Assembly (NCBI GenBank): GCA_964195515.1
Contig: CAXMQO010000101.1
Span: forward strand, 48,510-112,509
Length of the DNA stretch: 64,000 bases
Direction of reading: 5' to 3'
Source: JAHEEL01 sp964195515
Lineage (GTDB): Bacteria; Actinomycetota; Acidimicrobiia; Spongiisociales; UBA5794
Shown: positions 42,962-51,645 of the stretch, one piece after another
Position numbering within the stretch: position 1 is the stretch's first letter
How the letters are laid out: every line of letters starts with the position of its first letter
The notes under the pieces: generated by a model
What the model saw: only the letters and a program-made list of their open reading frames with translations
Database searches by the model: none
What the model was told of the DNA's origin: nothing
Program-made: the position numbers and the translations under genes

Positions 42962-44420
42962 TCAGGTATGTCTCGAACATCCTCGCTGCGATCGGGGCTG
43001 CTACCGAACCGCCGGATGCTGTCTCTCCGGCTGGCCCGCCGTCTTCGAGGACGATCGCGAGCGCGATCTGGCGTTCCCCGGGCTCTGGATCGACGGGAGC
43101 GAATCCGACGAACCAGACGTGGGGGGCCGACCCGGTGACCTCAGCCGTACCCGTCTTCCCGGCCACACGAACGCCCGGAACGGCGGCGTTGTGACCCGTT
43201 CCCGACAAAACGGCCTGCTCCATCAGATCCGAAAGGACGGCGGCAGTCGCGGGACTGATCGCCCGTCGCCACAGGGTCGGCTCGGTCGTCGACTCGATCT
43301 TCCCGTCATGAGTGAACACGTCACCAACGACGAAAGGAATCATGATGTTCCCATCGTTCGCGACCGCGGCAGCCACCAGTGCCATCTGGATCGGGGTTGC
43401 GCGGACGTCGCGCTGCCCGAGGGCGTTCTGTGCGGTGGCGGCCGGATCGTCGGCAAAGTCGACAGCTTCGGGCATCGTGGAGGCGAGCACCGGGAGGTCG
43501 TAGGGGATCTCCTGGTTGAATCCGAAGGCCTCGGCGGTAGCGGCGAGGGCATCACCGCCAACCTGCATGCCGAGGGCGCCGAATGTCGTGTTGCAGGAGC
43601 GGATGAATGCCTCCGCGAGCGTGATCGAACGTCCGTCGGCGCACACGCCGTCGTCGTAGTTGTGGATGGTGGCGGAGGTTCCGGGGAGTTCGAGCGCCTC
43701 GGGGTCGGGGAACTCGGTTGAAGGACCGGCGATACCGGTCTCAAGCGCTGCAGCGGTTGTGACGATTTTGAATGTTGACCCGGGCGGATACGTTGTAGCG
43801 ATCGTTCGGTGGAGGAGTGGGAGATCTGGATCCTCCTCGAGCAACTTCCCCGCTGGTCCGGTATTTGAGCCGACGAGCGAATTGGGGTCGAATCCGGGTG
43901 TCGAGACACTCGCCAGGACGGCGCCGGTCGCCGGATCGAGAGCGATGATCGACCCGCGCGAGCCGTCGAGGGCGTCCACCGCGGCCTGCTGGAGTTCATC
44001 GTCGAACGTGAGACGGATGCCGCGGGGCCTTGGGTCTCCACCGAGGACGGCGTTCAGAACGCCAGAGATCGTCGAGTCGCGGTGGGAGACGAGATCTTGC
44101 TCTCGTGTCCGTTCGAGACCCCGGGACCCGAACAGGACCGACACGTAGCCGGCCGTGTGTGCGTAGCGATCGGCCGTTGGATAGACGCGGGTGAACGTCT
44201 GAGAATCCACAGAACTCGGATCGGAGCGTCCCGCGACGACGGCGTCGTCGGTGATGATCGCTCCTCGTTCCCTCCCGACGCGCCACGCAGAGAGACGGGG
44301 GTTGCGCGGGTCGTCGCGGTATCCGGGTCCGGCGACGAACTGGATCCATGTCGTCGCGAGGACAAGCGCGAGGAACCCTGCGAGAAGAGCCCACACAATT
44401 CGGCGTACGGGTGCGTTCAT
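42957..44420 (-). CDS. pbpA: penicillin-binding protein PbpA (class B transpeptidase)
   Basis: 487 residues. N-terminal TM anchor (IVWALLAGFLALVLATTW), a dimerisation-type domain, then the transpeptidase. Active site: SxxK in PPGSTFKIV (about 220), SxN in IRSCNTTF, and KTG in AGKTGTAE (near 430). Lateral or septal peptidoglycan crosslinking enzyme, the partner of RodA encoded upstream with a 4 bp overlap. Same order as mycobacterial pbpA-rodA. Confidence 0.95.
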   Translation of the reverse strand: MNAPVRRIVWALLAGFLALVLATTWIQFVAGPGYRDDPRNPRLSAWRVGRERGAIITDDAVVAGRSDPSSVDSQTFTRVYPTADRYAHTAGYVSVLFGSRGLERTREQDLVSHRDSTISGVLNAVLGGDPRPRGIRLTFDDELQQAAVDALDGSRGSIIALDPATGAVLASVSTPGFDPNSLVGSNTGPAGKLLEEDPDLPLLHRTIATTYPPGSTFKIVTTAAALETGIAGPSTEFPDPEALELPGTSATIHNYDDGVCADGRSITLAEAFIRSCNTTFGALGMQVGGDALAATAEAFGFNQEIPYDLPVLASTMPEAVDFADDPAATAQNALGQRDVRATPIQMALVAAAVANDGNIMIPFVVGDVFTHDGKIESTTEPTLWRRAISPATAAVLSDLMEQAVLSGTGHNAAVPGVRVAGKTGTAEVTGSAPHVWFVGFAPVDPEPGERQIALAIVLEDGGPAGETASGGSVAAPIAARMFETYLK

Positions 44421-45712
44421 GTGCGCTCCTCATGCGAGACGCGGCCCAGGAGGGCGGCGATCAACGCCGAGGCGAGGAGCGAAGAGCCCCCGTACGACAT
44501 GAACGGCAATGTGATACCGGTGAGGGGGAGCAGACGGACGATGCCGGCGATGATCAGGAACGATTGGAGACCGAGGAGGATCGTGAGTCCTGCGGCCATG
44601 TACTTCCTGAAGCGATCTCTGGATCGCAGAGCAATGCCGAATCCCACGGTCGTAAGGAACGCGTACCCGGTGATGACGGCGATCGACCCTGCGAGCCCGA
44701 GCTCCTCCGCTACGGCGGCGAACATGAAGTCCGTGGCCGCCGCAGGGATCAGATCGGGCCGACCAAGACCGAGACCCGATCCAGTCAGACTCCCGCTTCC
44801 CATGGCAAAGAGCCCCTGGACCGTCTGGTACCCGGCGCCGGTGTAGTCGGCAAACGGATCGATCCAAGCGGAGATCCGGACGCGGACGTGCGAGAACATG
44901 GTGTACGCGGCGATTGCGGCGACGCCGGTGATGACGAGTCCGGTACCGAGGTAGAAGCCCCTTCCGGTCGCGGCGTACAACATCCCGATGAACAGCCCGA
45001 AGAGCAGCAACGATGCTCCGAGGTCTCGTTGGTAGACCAGGACCACGAATGCCACTCCGGCTGCGACGATGACGGGGCCGAGGTGGCGCGGCTCGGGGAT
45101 TCTGAAGGGACCGACCTTGCGTGAGACCGTTGACATCGCCTCCGAGCGATCGGCGAGGTAGGACGCGAGGAAGACGGTGAGGAAGACCTTTGCCACCTCA
45201 CCTGGTTGAAACGACAGGGCTCGGACGGCGAACGGCAGGTCGATGCGCACCCAGAGGCGTGAACCGTTGACGGTCGCACCGTGAATTGGCCACGTGCCCG
45301 GCAGGAGGGGGAGGAGGAGTAACACCATTGCGGCAGCGAGGAAGAGGTACCGGTACCGGCGAAGAACGGCGATTCCAGACGACCGGAGCAGCCACACGAC
45401 CGACGCACCTGCCACGCCGGCGAGGACGAGCCACCATCGCTGGAGGGCGGCGAGTTCGGGATCCAGGCGGAACACCTCGACGGAGCCGATGGCGGCTAGA
45501 AACGTAGCAATCGGCAGAAGAAGGGGATTCGCATTGGGCGCCCAGAGGCGGAATGAGACATGGAGGGATCCGAATGCGAGTGCAAACGATATGAACGTGA
45601 GAGCGACGGCGGCATCCAACCAGCCTCCGCCCGCGAACTGAACCATCGCGACTCCGACCGAAGCGAGCACCGTCCCGGCGAGGACGAACACCGCTTCGGT
45701 GTTTCGGGTCAT
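44417..45712 (-). CDS. rodA: SEDS glycosyltransferase RodA/FtsW
   Basis: 431 residues with about ten to twelve TM helices. SEDS motifs: the catalytic Asp loop near WVRIDLPF...FQPGEVAKVFLTVFLASYLADR, and the C-terminal GVVRLLPLTGITLPFMSYGGSSLLAS. Polymerises lipid II with PbpA. Overlaps pstP and pbpA by 4 bp each, indicating a coupled operon. Confidence 0.94.
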   Translation of the reverse strand: MTRNTEAVFVLAGTVLASVGVAMVQFAGGGWLDAAVALTFISFALAFGSLHVSFRLWAPNANPLLLPIATFLAAIGSVEVFRLDPELAALQRWWLVLAGVAGASVVWLLRSSGIAVLRRYRYLFLAAAMVLLLLPLLPGTWPIHGATVNGSRLWVRIDLPFAVRALSFQPGEVAKVFLTVFLASYLADRSEAMSTVSRKVGPFRIPEPRHLGPVIVAAGVAFVVLVYQRDLGASLLLFGLFIGMLYAATGRGFYLGTGLVITGVAAIAAYTMFSHVRVRISAWIDPFADYTGAGYQTVQGLFAMGSGSLTGSGLGLGRPDLIPAAATDFMFAAVAEELGLAGSIAVITGYAFLTTVGFGIALRSRDRFRKYMAAGLTILLGLQSFLIIAGIVRLLPLTGITLPFMSYGGSSLLASALIAALLGRVSHEERT

Positions 45713-46428
45713 GCCCGGGCGTCGACCATGGCAACCGTGATGTTGTCGACCCCGCCTGCGCTGTTGGCGGCTTCGATGAGGTTCCAGATGGTCGCTTCAG
45801 GGTCATCTCCCGCTGTGACGATCCGACGGATGTCGTCGTTCTTGACCATCGAGGTGAGTCCGTCCGAGCAGAACACCAGGCGGTCTCCCTCCTCCAACGA
45901 GAGCGTTTCGCTCTCGATGGTGACCGGTCCGAGTCCCAGGGTGCGGGTCACCAGATGGCGCTGGGGATGCGTGTCGACATCGTCGGGATTGAGGTGGCCG
46001 AGGGCGACGAGTTCGGCCACGACGGTGTGATCGGTCGAGAGTTGGCGGAGTTCGTCGCCGCGGGCCAGATAGCAGCGGCTGTCACCGACGTGGGCTAGTT
46101 CGAGTGTGCCGTCATCGAGGAACCGGCCGAGTGTCATGGTGGTGCCCATCCCGGAAAGCTCCTGTTGTTCCCGGACTCGTTCGAGGATGGCTTCGTTGGC
46201 CGAGACAAGACGTTCAACTGTCTCGATGTCGGAATCGGGGGCGGCTTCGGTTGCCGTCGCGAGGGCGAGAGCGCTCGCGACGTTCCCTGCGACGTGGCCG
46301 CCCATCCCGTCGGCGACCGCGACGATGATCGGCCCGTTCCCGGCTCCGGAGGTCTCGGGGTACACCGAATCCTCATTCCGTTCGCGGATCCTGCCCTGGT
46401 GGGTGCCGGTCGCCCAGACGTATCTCAT
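45709..46428 (-). CDS. pstP: PP2C-family Ser/Thr phosphatase PstP
   Basis: 239-residue catalytic domain without the C-terminal TM helix and outer domain found in mycobacterial PstP. Metal-binding motifs: RERNEDSV (about 13), VADGMGGHVAGN (about 36-47), AHVGDSRCYLARG (about 112) and FCSDGLTSMV, ending GGVDNITVAMV. Reverses PknB phosphorylation. The protein ends at about residue 239, so it is soluble here. Confidence 0.95.
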   Translation of the reverse strand: MRYVWATGTHQGRIRERNEDSVYPETSGAGNGPIIVAVADGMGGHVAGNVASALALATATEAAPDSDIETVERLVSANEAILERVREQQELSGMGTTMTLGRFLDDGTLELAHVGDSRCYLARGDELRQLSTDHTVVAELVALGHLNPDDVDTHPQRHLVTRTLGLGPVTIESETLSLEEGDRLVFCSDGLTSMVKNDDIRRIVTAGDDPEATIWNLIEAANSAGGVDNITVAMVDARA

Positions 46429-46841
46429 CTCACCTCGAGAATGGTCTTGCCGATCTGTACGGTATCGCCCCTGCCGGCCGGCGTCGGGACGGTGATGCGT
46501 CGACCGTTCACGTATGTGCCGTTCGTGCTTCCGAGGTCATGAACCGTCGTGCCGCCATCGTGTGTCTCGACCCTGGCGTGGAATTCGGAAGCGTAGGGGT
46601 CGTCGATGACTACGTCCGCTTCGGGGCTGCGCCCGACCGTGTGCCCGGATGGTCTGAGACGGACGGTCGTTCCCTTCTTCGCATCGCCGCGCAACACCAC
46701 GAGTTCCTGTCCGCCCTTGGACCGCTTCGTCGACGGGCCGGTCCCGACGTGGCTCCGGATCGCCAGAGCGACCTGCCAGAGGAACAAGAAGATCAGGATC
46801 AAGAAGAGGATCTTCAGCCCGTTGAGAATCAGTGCAGGCAT
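46425..46841 (-). CDS. fhaB: FhaB/FipA: membrane FHA-domain protein
   Basis: 138 residues. N-terminal TM helix (ILNGLKILFLILIFLFLWQVALAI), a short linker and one FHA domain: LRPSGHTVGRSPEADVVIDDPYASEFHARVE with phosphothreonine-binding Arg, Ser and the SxxH (SEFHA), and LGSTNGTYVNG. Mycobacterial FhaB (FipA) is a PknB substrate active at the divisome. Overlaps pstP by ATGA. Confidence 0.94.
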   Translation of the reverse strand: MPALILNGLKILFLILIFLFLWQVALAIRSHVGTGPSTKRSKGGQELVVLRGDAKKGTTVRLRPSGHTVGRSPEADVVIDDPYASEFHARVETHDGGTTVHDLGSTNGTYVNGRRITVPTPAGRGDTVQIGKTILEVR

Positions 46842-46848
46842 CGGGGTC

Positions 46849-47511
46849 TCACAATGATCGGAAGATGAAGTCGATGTCGCCCATCGTCACCATGTCGCCT
46901 GGGACAAGTGGGTGAGGATCGGTGCCGATCACTGCACCATTCACATGTGTGCCGTTTGCGGATGAGAGATCGGTAATGGTCACCGCATGATCGGCCCGCA
47001 CGATGATTGCCTGTTTTCGCGAAAGCTCCGGAACTGACACAACAACGTCGCTCTCCATCGCCCGACCGAGGATCGAGCGATTGTCGGAGAGCGCGACGAC
47101 GAGCGGCGGTGACGCTGAGACGAGTTGGCCCCACGGATCGATCGGTCCCGGCTCGCTGGCTCCGGAGCAGTCGGCGAGGCCTCGCGGCACCGCAGCATCG
47201 GAGATGACTTCCACCGCAACGGGTCCGTTGATTCTCCATCCACGGTCCGCGGCGAACTCGGTGACGGCATGGGTGAGCTCCCGGTCGAGCTCCTTGAGAT
47301 CGATCTCGGGAGGGAGATCGGATGGGTTGATCCGCAGAAGCCAGCGATTCGGAATCTCCGGACCTGCTTCTCCCTGGGTGACGACGAAGTCGGCCTGTCG
47401 GATCAACCGATCGGCCATGTCAACAGGGTGCATCTTCCCGCGGAAGACCGCAGCGGACGCCCCATCGACCAGGCGTTCCAGGCGTCGTTCCATCTCGCGA
47501 GCGAGCTTCAT
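46849..47511 (-). CDS. fhaA: FhaA: DUF3662 plus FHA domain
   Basis: 220 residues starting at MKLAREMERRLERLV; longer frames to the left run into the intergenic array and have no support. N-terminal DUF3662 (FHA2) about 1-120, then the FHA domain: SILGRAMESDVVVSVPELSRKQAII and LSSANGTHVNG. In Mycobacterium FhaA binds the phosphorylated MviN pseudokinase. The linker between domains is short compared with mycobacterial FhaA, whose central part is long and disordered. First gene of the fhaA-fhaB-pstP-rodA-pbpA run. Confidence 0.93.
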   Translation of the reverse strand: MKLAREMERRLERLVDGASAAVFRGKMHPVDMADRLIRQADFVVTQGEAGPEIPNRWLLRINPSDLPPEIDLKELDRELTHAVTEFAADRGWRINGPVAVEVISDAAVPRGLADCSGASEPGPIDPWGQLVSASPPLVVALSDNRSILGRAMESDVVVSVPELSRKQAIIVRADHAVTITDLSSANGTHVNGAVIGTDPHPLVPGDMVTMGDIDFIFRSL

Positions 47512-47580
47512 GGTTTGATTGTACGAGTGTGACGCCGATGCATGGCGAGGTTCACCGGGCGACGCGGCCCGGGCTTCGAC

Positions 47581-47648
47581 CTTCAAGCCACAAGCTTCAA
47601 GACCAGCACCTGAACTCGTTCTTGCAGCTTGTGGCTTGCGGCTTGGAG
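47581..47648. repeat. NNNCAAG heptamer array, inverted, between fhaA and tRNA-Leu
   Basis: Left arm, plus strand: CTTCAAG, CCACAAG, CTTCAAG (47581-47601). Right arm, 47621-47648: CTTGCAG, CTTGTGG, CTTGCGG, CTTGGAG, which on the minus strand read CTCCAAG, CCGCAAG, CCACAAG, CTGCAAG. Every unit on both arms carries CAAG in the same register. Within it, 47585-47596 and 47626-47637 form a perfect 12-base inverted repeat. It lies in the divergent gap between fhaA and tRNA-Leu, not at a gene end. Confidence 0.8.
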
Positions 47649-47724
47649 CCGAGTACCTCAGACAAGAGAAGCTGGTGGCTCCAGGGAGAGCAAGACGAGA
47701 CCCGTGGTAGCCTTTCGCACCCAC

Positions 47725-47808
47725 GGGCGAGTGGCGGAAATGGCAGACGCGCAGGTTTCAGGTATCTGTGAGGTAACACTCGTGGGGGTTCAAGTCCCCC
47801 CTCGCCCA
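47725..47808 (+). tRNA. tRNA-Leu (CAG)
   Basis: 84 bases with a long variable arm (TGAGGTAACACTCG). Acceptor GGGCGAG with CTCGCCC; anticodon stem CAGGT/ATCTG, loop TTCAGGT, giving CAG. The next gene's ATG is 5 bp after the discriminator base, so it may be read from the tRNA promoter. Confidence 0.95.
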
Positions 47809-47813
47809 CAATC

Positions 47814-48818
47814 ATGGCGTATCCCTCCTACGCGCCGGTCCGCCAGCAGCAGCGGCGACGTTGGCTGCTGACGCTCCTCGTCGCGGTGATCATTATTGCG
47901 ATCGTTGTTTACGCGGTTGTCCGCCGCAGCGAGGCGCGTGGCGTCGCCGACTACCTGGCGGTGGCCCACCAAGTCGCCACCGAACAGGCCGAGACGGCGG
48001 ATGACCTGGAGACGCTGTTCGTGACGGTCACCGACGTCGAACGGCCCGAAGTGATGAGACGTCTGGAAGCCCTGAGAGTGTCATCGGAGCTCGCCGCCGA
48101 GACCCTCGCAGGTACCGACGTTCCTCCAGCTGCCGGAGAGGCCAATGGTTATCTCGTCGCAGCGGTGGGTTCCTGGAACAGCGCGATCGATCTCCTCGAT
48201 GACGCCATCGTGCTCGTTCTCGATGGGTCCGCCGAGGCGGGGGGTACCGAGCTTCTGGAGGAGTCGTTCGACTTCCTCCGACTCGGAGATCTCGCATACA
48301 GCCAGTTCCTCGCCGCGGCCGATGGCCTCGATGACTCGGTCCCGGTCGGCGACATCGCGGTGGTGGCGTTCTCGAACGAGGAGCGATCGATCGAGTACGA
48401 CGCTCAGATCGTCACGCTTCGCTTGAACTCTGTCTACAAGCTCGGGGAACTTCACGACATCGCCGTGACGGCCGCCACCGATCCGCAGCCGCTCGGCGAG
48501 CGCAACAACGTCCCCGTGGTCCCGCACAGCGAACGGTTCATCGTCCAGGCCGTCGTAGCGAACCAAGGGAATGAACCCGAACAACAGGTGAGCGTCGACC
48601 TGGAACTCATCCCCACCAACGACTCGGAGAGCCGAGTGACCGTCAGACAGACGGTCGCGAACCTCGAACCGGGGCAGGCCAGGACCCTTGTGTTCGACAC
48701 GCTCGAACTCCAACCAGGGGGCCTGTACGAGCTTGTGATCACAGCCAAGGTTGACAAGGACGAGGACTCCGAGAACGATGCGTGGCGCATGGTCTTCTAT
48801 CAGAACGAGAACACGTGA
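47814..48818 (+). CDS. membrane-anchored protein with CARDB-like C-terminal domain
   Basis: 334 residues. One TM helix (WLLTLLVAVIIIAIVVYAVV, about 17-36), a helical extracytoplasmic region (~40-215) and a beta-sandwich at the C-terminus (RFIVQAVVANQGNEPEQQVSVDLELI ... LEPGQARTLVFDTLEL), the CARDB/cell-adhesion type. Start ATG follows tRNA-Leu by 5 bp. Co-translated with the DUF4446 gene (GTGA overlap). Function unknown. Confidence 0.7.
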   Translation: MAYPSYAPVRQQQRRRWLLTLLVAVIIIAIVVYAVVRRSEARGVADYLAVAHQVATEQAETADDLETLFVTVTDVERPEVMRRLEALRVSSELAAETLAGTDVPPAAGEANGYLVAAVGSWNSAIDLLDDAIVLVLDGSAEAGGTELLEESFDFLRLGDLAYSQFLAAADGLDDSVPVGDIAVVAFSNEERSIEYDAQIVTLRLNSVYKLGELHDIAVTAATDPQPLGERNNVPVVPHSERFIVQAVVANQGNEPEQQVSVDLELIPTNDSESRVTVRQTVANLEPGQARTLVFDTLELQPGGLYELVITAKVDKDEDSENDAWRMVFYQNENT

Positions 48819-49264
48819 GCGATTGGCTCGTCATCGGGATCGTGCTGCTTGTCGTCGTATTGGCGATCTGGCAGACGATTCAACTCCAGCAGATTCGCAA
48901 ACAGGTTGACGCGGTGCCGAAGGACGGGAATGTCTTCGCTCTGATCGACTCGACAACGGGTCGCCTCAACCGGGTTGAGGCGGGGCTGACCGGCCTGGAC
49001 CGGCGGGTGCAGGACATCGAGTCTCGTCTTCCCTACGCCGTGACACGGACCGCTGTTGTCGCATACGACGCCTTCGGGAACATCACCGGTCAACTCTCGC
49101 GTTCGATGGCGCTTCTGAGCGAGTCCGGTGATGGCATCGTCCTTTCGGTTCTCGTCTCCCGTGAGGAGACGCTGTTCTTCACGAAGGAGATCCGGGCAGG
49201 CGTTGGCAGCGAGATGCTCTCTCCTGAGGAGGACCGTGCCGTCGCCAACGCCGTGGGCCGGTAG
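48815..49264 (+). CDS. DUF4446 family protein
   Basis: 149 residues from a GTG overlapping the previous stop. N-terminal TM helix (WLVIGIVLLVVVLAIWQTI), a coiled segment (LNRVEAGLTGLDRRVQDIE), then the DUF4446 core VAYDAFGNITGQLSRSMALLSESGDGIVLSVLVSREETLFFTKEI and LSPEEDRAV. Family function unknown; often near serS or cell-wall genes. Confidence 0.85.
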   Translation: MSDWLVIGIVLLVVVLAIWQTIQLQQIRKQVDAVPKDGNVFALIDSTTGRLNRVEAGLTGLDRRVQDIESRLPYAVTRTAVVAYDAFGNITGQLSRSMALLSESGDGIVLSVLVSREETLFFTKEIRAGVGSEMLSPEEDRAVANAVGR

Positions 49265-49273
49265 CATCCGCCC

Positions 49274-50527
49274 ATGATTGACGTTGGGATCCTTCGCGAA
49301 CACCCGGAAGTCCTCGCGGCAACCCTGAAGCGTCGTGGCGTTGAACTCGACCTCAGTGCCCTCGCCCTTCTCGACGTCGACCGCCGTTCTGCGCGCGTTG
49401 ATGCGGAAGCAATGAGGTCCCGTCAGAAAGACGTTGGCAAGTCAATCGCTTCCCTCAGTGGCGACGAGAAGGCGACGGCGATCGCAGAAGCCGGTGAGCT
49501 TTCGGACCGTTACAAGGCGCGCCTGGCGGAGGCCGACGATCTCGACGAGCGGTTCATGGGTCAATGGGTGACCCTGCCCAACCTCACCGACGATACAGCT
49601 GCGGACGGACTCGAAGAGGACGACAGCATCGAGATCACCCGTTGGGGCGAGCCCAGGGCCTTCGACTTTGAAGTCAAGGATCACGTCGACCTCGGCACCG
49701 CTCTCGGAGTGATCGACATGGAGCGGGCCACGAAGATCTCAGGAAGCCGCTTCGGGATGTTGAAGGGGAAGCTCGCACTCCTCGAAATGGCGATGGTCCG
49801 ATGGGCCATGGATGAGCTCAGCGGACATGGATTCACTCCGGTGCTTCCGCCCGTGCTCGTTCGGGAACAGGCCCTGTTCGGGACCGGGTTCTTCCCGGCC
49901 GAGCGTGAGCAGGTCTATTCAATCGAAGAGGACGACCTCTATCTCGTTGGAACGTCCGAGGTGCCACTGGCCGCGATGCACGGTGACGAGATCATGGAGC
50001 CGGGCGATCTGCCGCTGCGGTACGCGGGGTTCTCGACGTGTTTCAGGGTGGAGGCCGGGACGTATGGGAAGGACACGAGGGGCATGTTCCGTGTTCATCA
50101 GTTCGACAAGGTCGAGATGTTCTCCTTCGTTCATCCCGACCGCTCCCGCGAAGAGCACGACTTCCTGCTCGCGAGGGAAGAGGCGTTGATCCAGGCGATG
50201 GAGATCCCGTACCGGGTCGTAAACGTGGCGGCAGGCGACCTCGGTGCATCTGCAGCAAAGAAGTACGACATCGAGGCTTGGTTTCCGGGTCAGGAGCGGT
50301 ACCGCGAGGTCACGTCGACGTCGAACACGACCGACTACCAGTCGCGACGCCTCAAGATCCGTTTCAAGGAGGAGGACGGGAAGAACAGACTCGTCCACAC
50401 CTTGAACGGCACGGCAATAACGGGGCGAGCCCTGATCGCTCTCGTAGAGAACCATCAGCAGGGGGATGGAACGATCGTCATCCCGGAGACCCTCCGCTCA
50501 TACACAGGTTTTGATGTCATTGACTGA
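49274..50527 (+). CDS. serS: seryl-tRNA synthetase
   Basis: 417 residues. N-terminal helical arm (about 1-110) that binds the long variable arm of tRNA-Ser, then a class II core: motif 2 FSTCFRVEAGTYGKDTRGMFRVHQFDKVE and motif 3 GRALIALVENHQQGDGTIVIPETLR. Its substrates, all four tRNA-Ser isoacceptors, lie 3-6 kb downstream. Confidence 0.97.
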   Translation: MIDVGILREHPEVLAATLKRRGVELDLSALALLDVDRRSARVDAEAMRSRQKDVGKSIASLSGDEKATAIAEAGELSDRYKARLAEADDLDERFMGQWVTLPNLTDDTAADGLEEDDSIEITRWGEPRAFDFEVKDHVDLGTALGVIDMERATKISGSRFGMLKGKLALLEMAMVRWAMDELSGHGFTPVLPPVLVREQALFGTGFFPAEREQVYSIEEDDLYLVGTSEVPLAAMHGDEIMEPGDLPLRYAGFSTCFRVEAGTYGKDTRGMFRVHQFDKVEMFSFVHPDRSREEHDFLLAREEALIQAMEIPYRVVNVAAGDLGASAAKKYDIEAWFPGQERYREVTSTSNTTDYQSRRLKIRFKEEDGKNRLVHTLNGTAITGRALIALVENHQQGDGTIVIPETLRSYTGFDVID

Positions 50528-50570
50528 AGGGGAGTTCTTGGCTCTCGGGCGTACTCCGTACTCCGATTCT

Positions 50571-50634
50571 GTCCCCCCGGCCGAAGGAAGGGGGGACGCG
50601 GAGGAGCGCCAGCGACGACCCAGGGGGGCCCTGC
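50571..50634. repeat. GTCCCC hairpin repeat, copy 1
   Basis: GTCCCCCC (50571-50578) pairs with GGGGGGAC (50590-50597), followed by a block around AGCGCCAGCGACGA (50605-50618) and a CAGGGGGG...CCCTGC ending. A close copy with the same order lies at 55865-55929. Copy 1 touches the ATG of the methyltransferase gene. Just upstream, CGTACTC occurs twice in tandem (50550-50563). Confidence 0.65.
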
Positions 50635-51261
50635 ATGAGTAACGGAACCGTCTTTGCCGATATCGCCGGGCGGTATGACCGGCTGAACTCGATCTTGTCG
50701 CTCGGGCGTGACCAGGCGTGGCGCCTGACGGCTATCGACCGGCTGCCCGATGGACGCATCCTCGATCTTGGCGCCGGCACCGGAGCTGCCAATGAGGTGT
50801 TCGGAGATCGGGAAGTCGTGGCGTTGGATCCATCCCCCGAGATGCTTGCTCTCGATGGTGCGAGGAAGCGCGTGGTCTCGGTTGGTGAGCGGCTTCCATT
50901 CGTCGACCAGTCGTTCGACGCCGTCTTCTCCGCATATGTCTTTCGGAACCTCGACTCGGTGGATGAGACGCTCGCGGAGGTATATCGGGTCCTTCGGCCG
51001 GCGGGGAGATTCGGAGTGGTGGATCTCGGGCGTCCGGAAGGGTCCCTGAAGCGCTCCATCCATCGGGCCGGCACGGCCGTGGCTCTCCCGCTCGCTGGAA
51101 TGACGATCGGTGCTCGCGAGGAGTACGCGTATCTCCACCGGACTCTCGACAAGCATCCGCCACCGGAGGTGCTGCTCGGCTCGTCGCCGCTGCGTCTCGT
51201 AGACACGTGGCGGATGGGCCCACTGGGCTTTGTCTGGGGAGCGATTCTTTCGAGAACGTAG
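50635..51261 (+). CDS. UbiE/MenG-like SAM methyltransferase
   Basis: 208 residues. Begins VFADIAGRYDRLNSILSLGRDQAWR, the UbiE/COQ5 signature, then SAM motif ILDLGAGTGAANEVFG, DPSPEML, LPFVDQSFDAVFSAYVFRNL and VYRVLRPAGRFGVVDLGRP. Likely a menaquinone (demethylmenaquinone) C-methyltransferase, but motif II differs slightly from E. coli UbiE. No men genes nearby. Confidence 0.8.
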   Translation: MSNGTVFADIAGRYDRLNSILSLGRDQAWRLTAIDRLPDGRILDLGAGTGAANEVFGDREVVALDPSPEMLALDGARKRVVSVGERLPFVDQSFDAVFSAYVFRNLDSVDETLAEVYRVLRPAGRFGVVDLGRPEGSLKRSIHRAGTAVALPLAGMTIGAREEYAYLHRTLDKHPPPEVLLGSSPLRLVDTWRMGPLGFVWGAILSRT

Positions 51262-51398
51262 GTCGGCTTCGTCGGATGTTCTCGGCACCGGGTTCACTAG
51301 TACCCAGTGCCCGGCATCGTGAACGGGAAGCGCTCGTGATGCCGTGCACCCGCCGTCGAACGGCGACACCCGGCGCGTCCCGGGACGTCGACTCCGGT

Positions 51399-51489
51399 CG
51401 GGTTGTCCCATAACACCCGGGACGAGTCGCTTAGGGCTGCTTCCTTCCGGACCTGACCCGATTCACGATGTCCCGCCGCTGCAGGACCC
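51399..51489 (-). ncRNA. ffs: signal recognition particle RNA (small bacterial type)
   Basis: On the minus strand the core GGTCAGGTCCGGAAGGAAGC followed by AGCCCTAAG (about 51430-51458) is the invariant SRP apical loop, where GGAAGGAAGCAGCC is the Ffh-binding helix 8. Flanks GGGT...ACCC close the long hairpin; ends are approximate. Within the 384 bp between the methyltransferase and the esterase I see otherwise only a small CCGCCC/GGGCGG hairpin at 51534-51547. Confidence 0.92.
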
Positions 51490-51645
51490 GACCATCGACA
51501 TCAACCGATCCCGGCGCTAGTCCCGAATGCCAACCGCCCTCGGGCGGGGATTCAGCCTCGCATGAAGAGGGTTTCGAGTACAGGGCACCCCTAGCACCCC
51601 ACCTAGCACGGTCCGGCAATGGTAGCCCTGGGTCGAGGTTGACCG

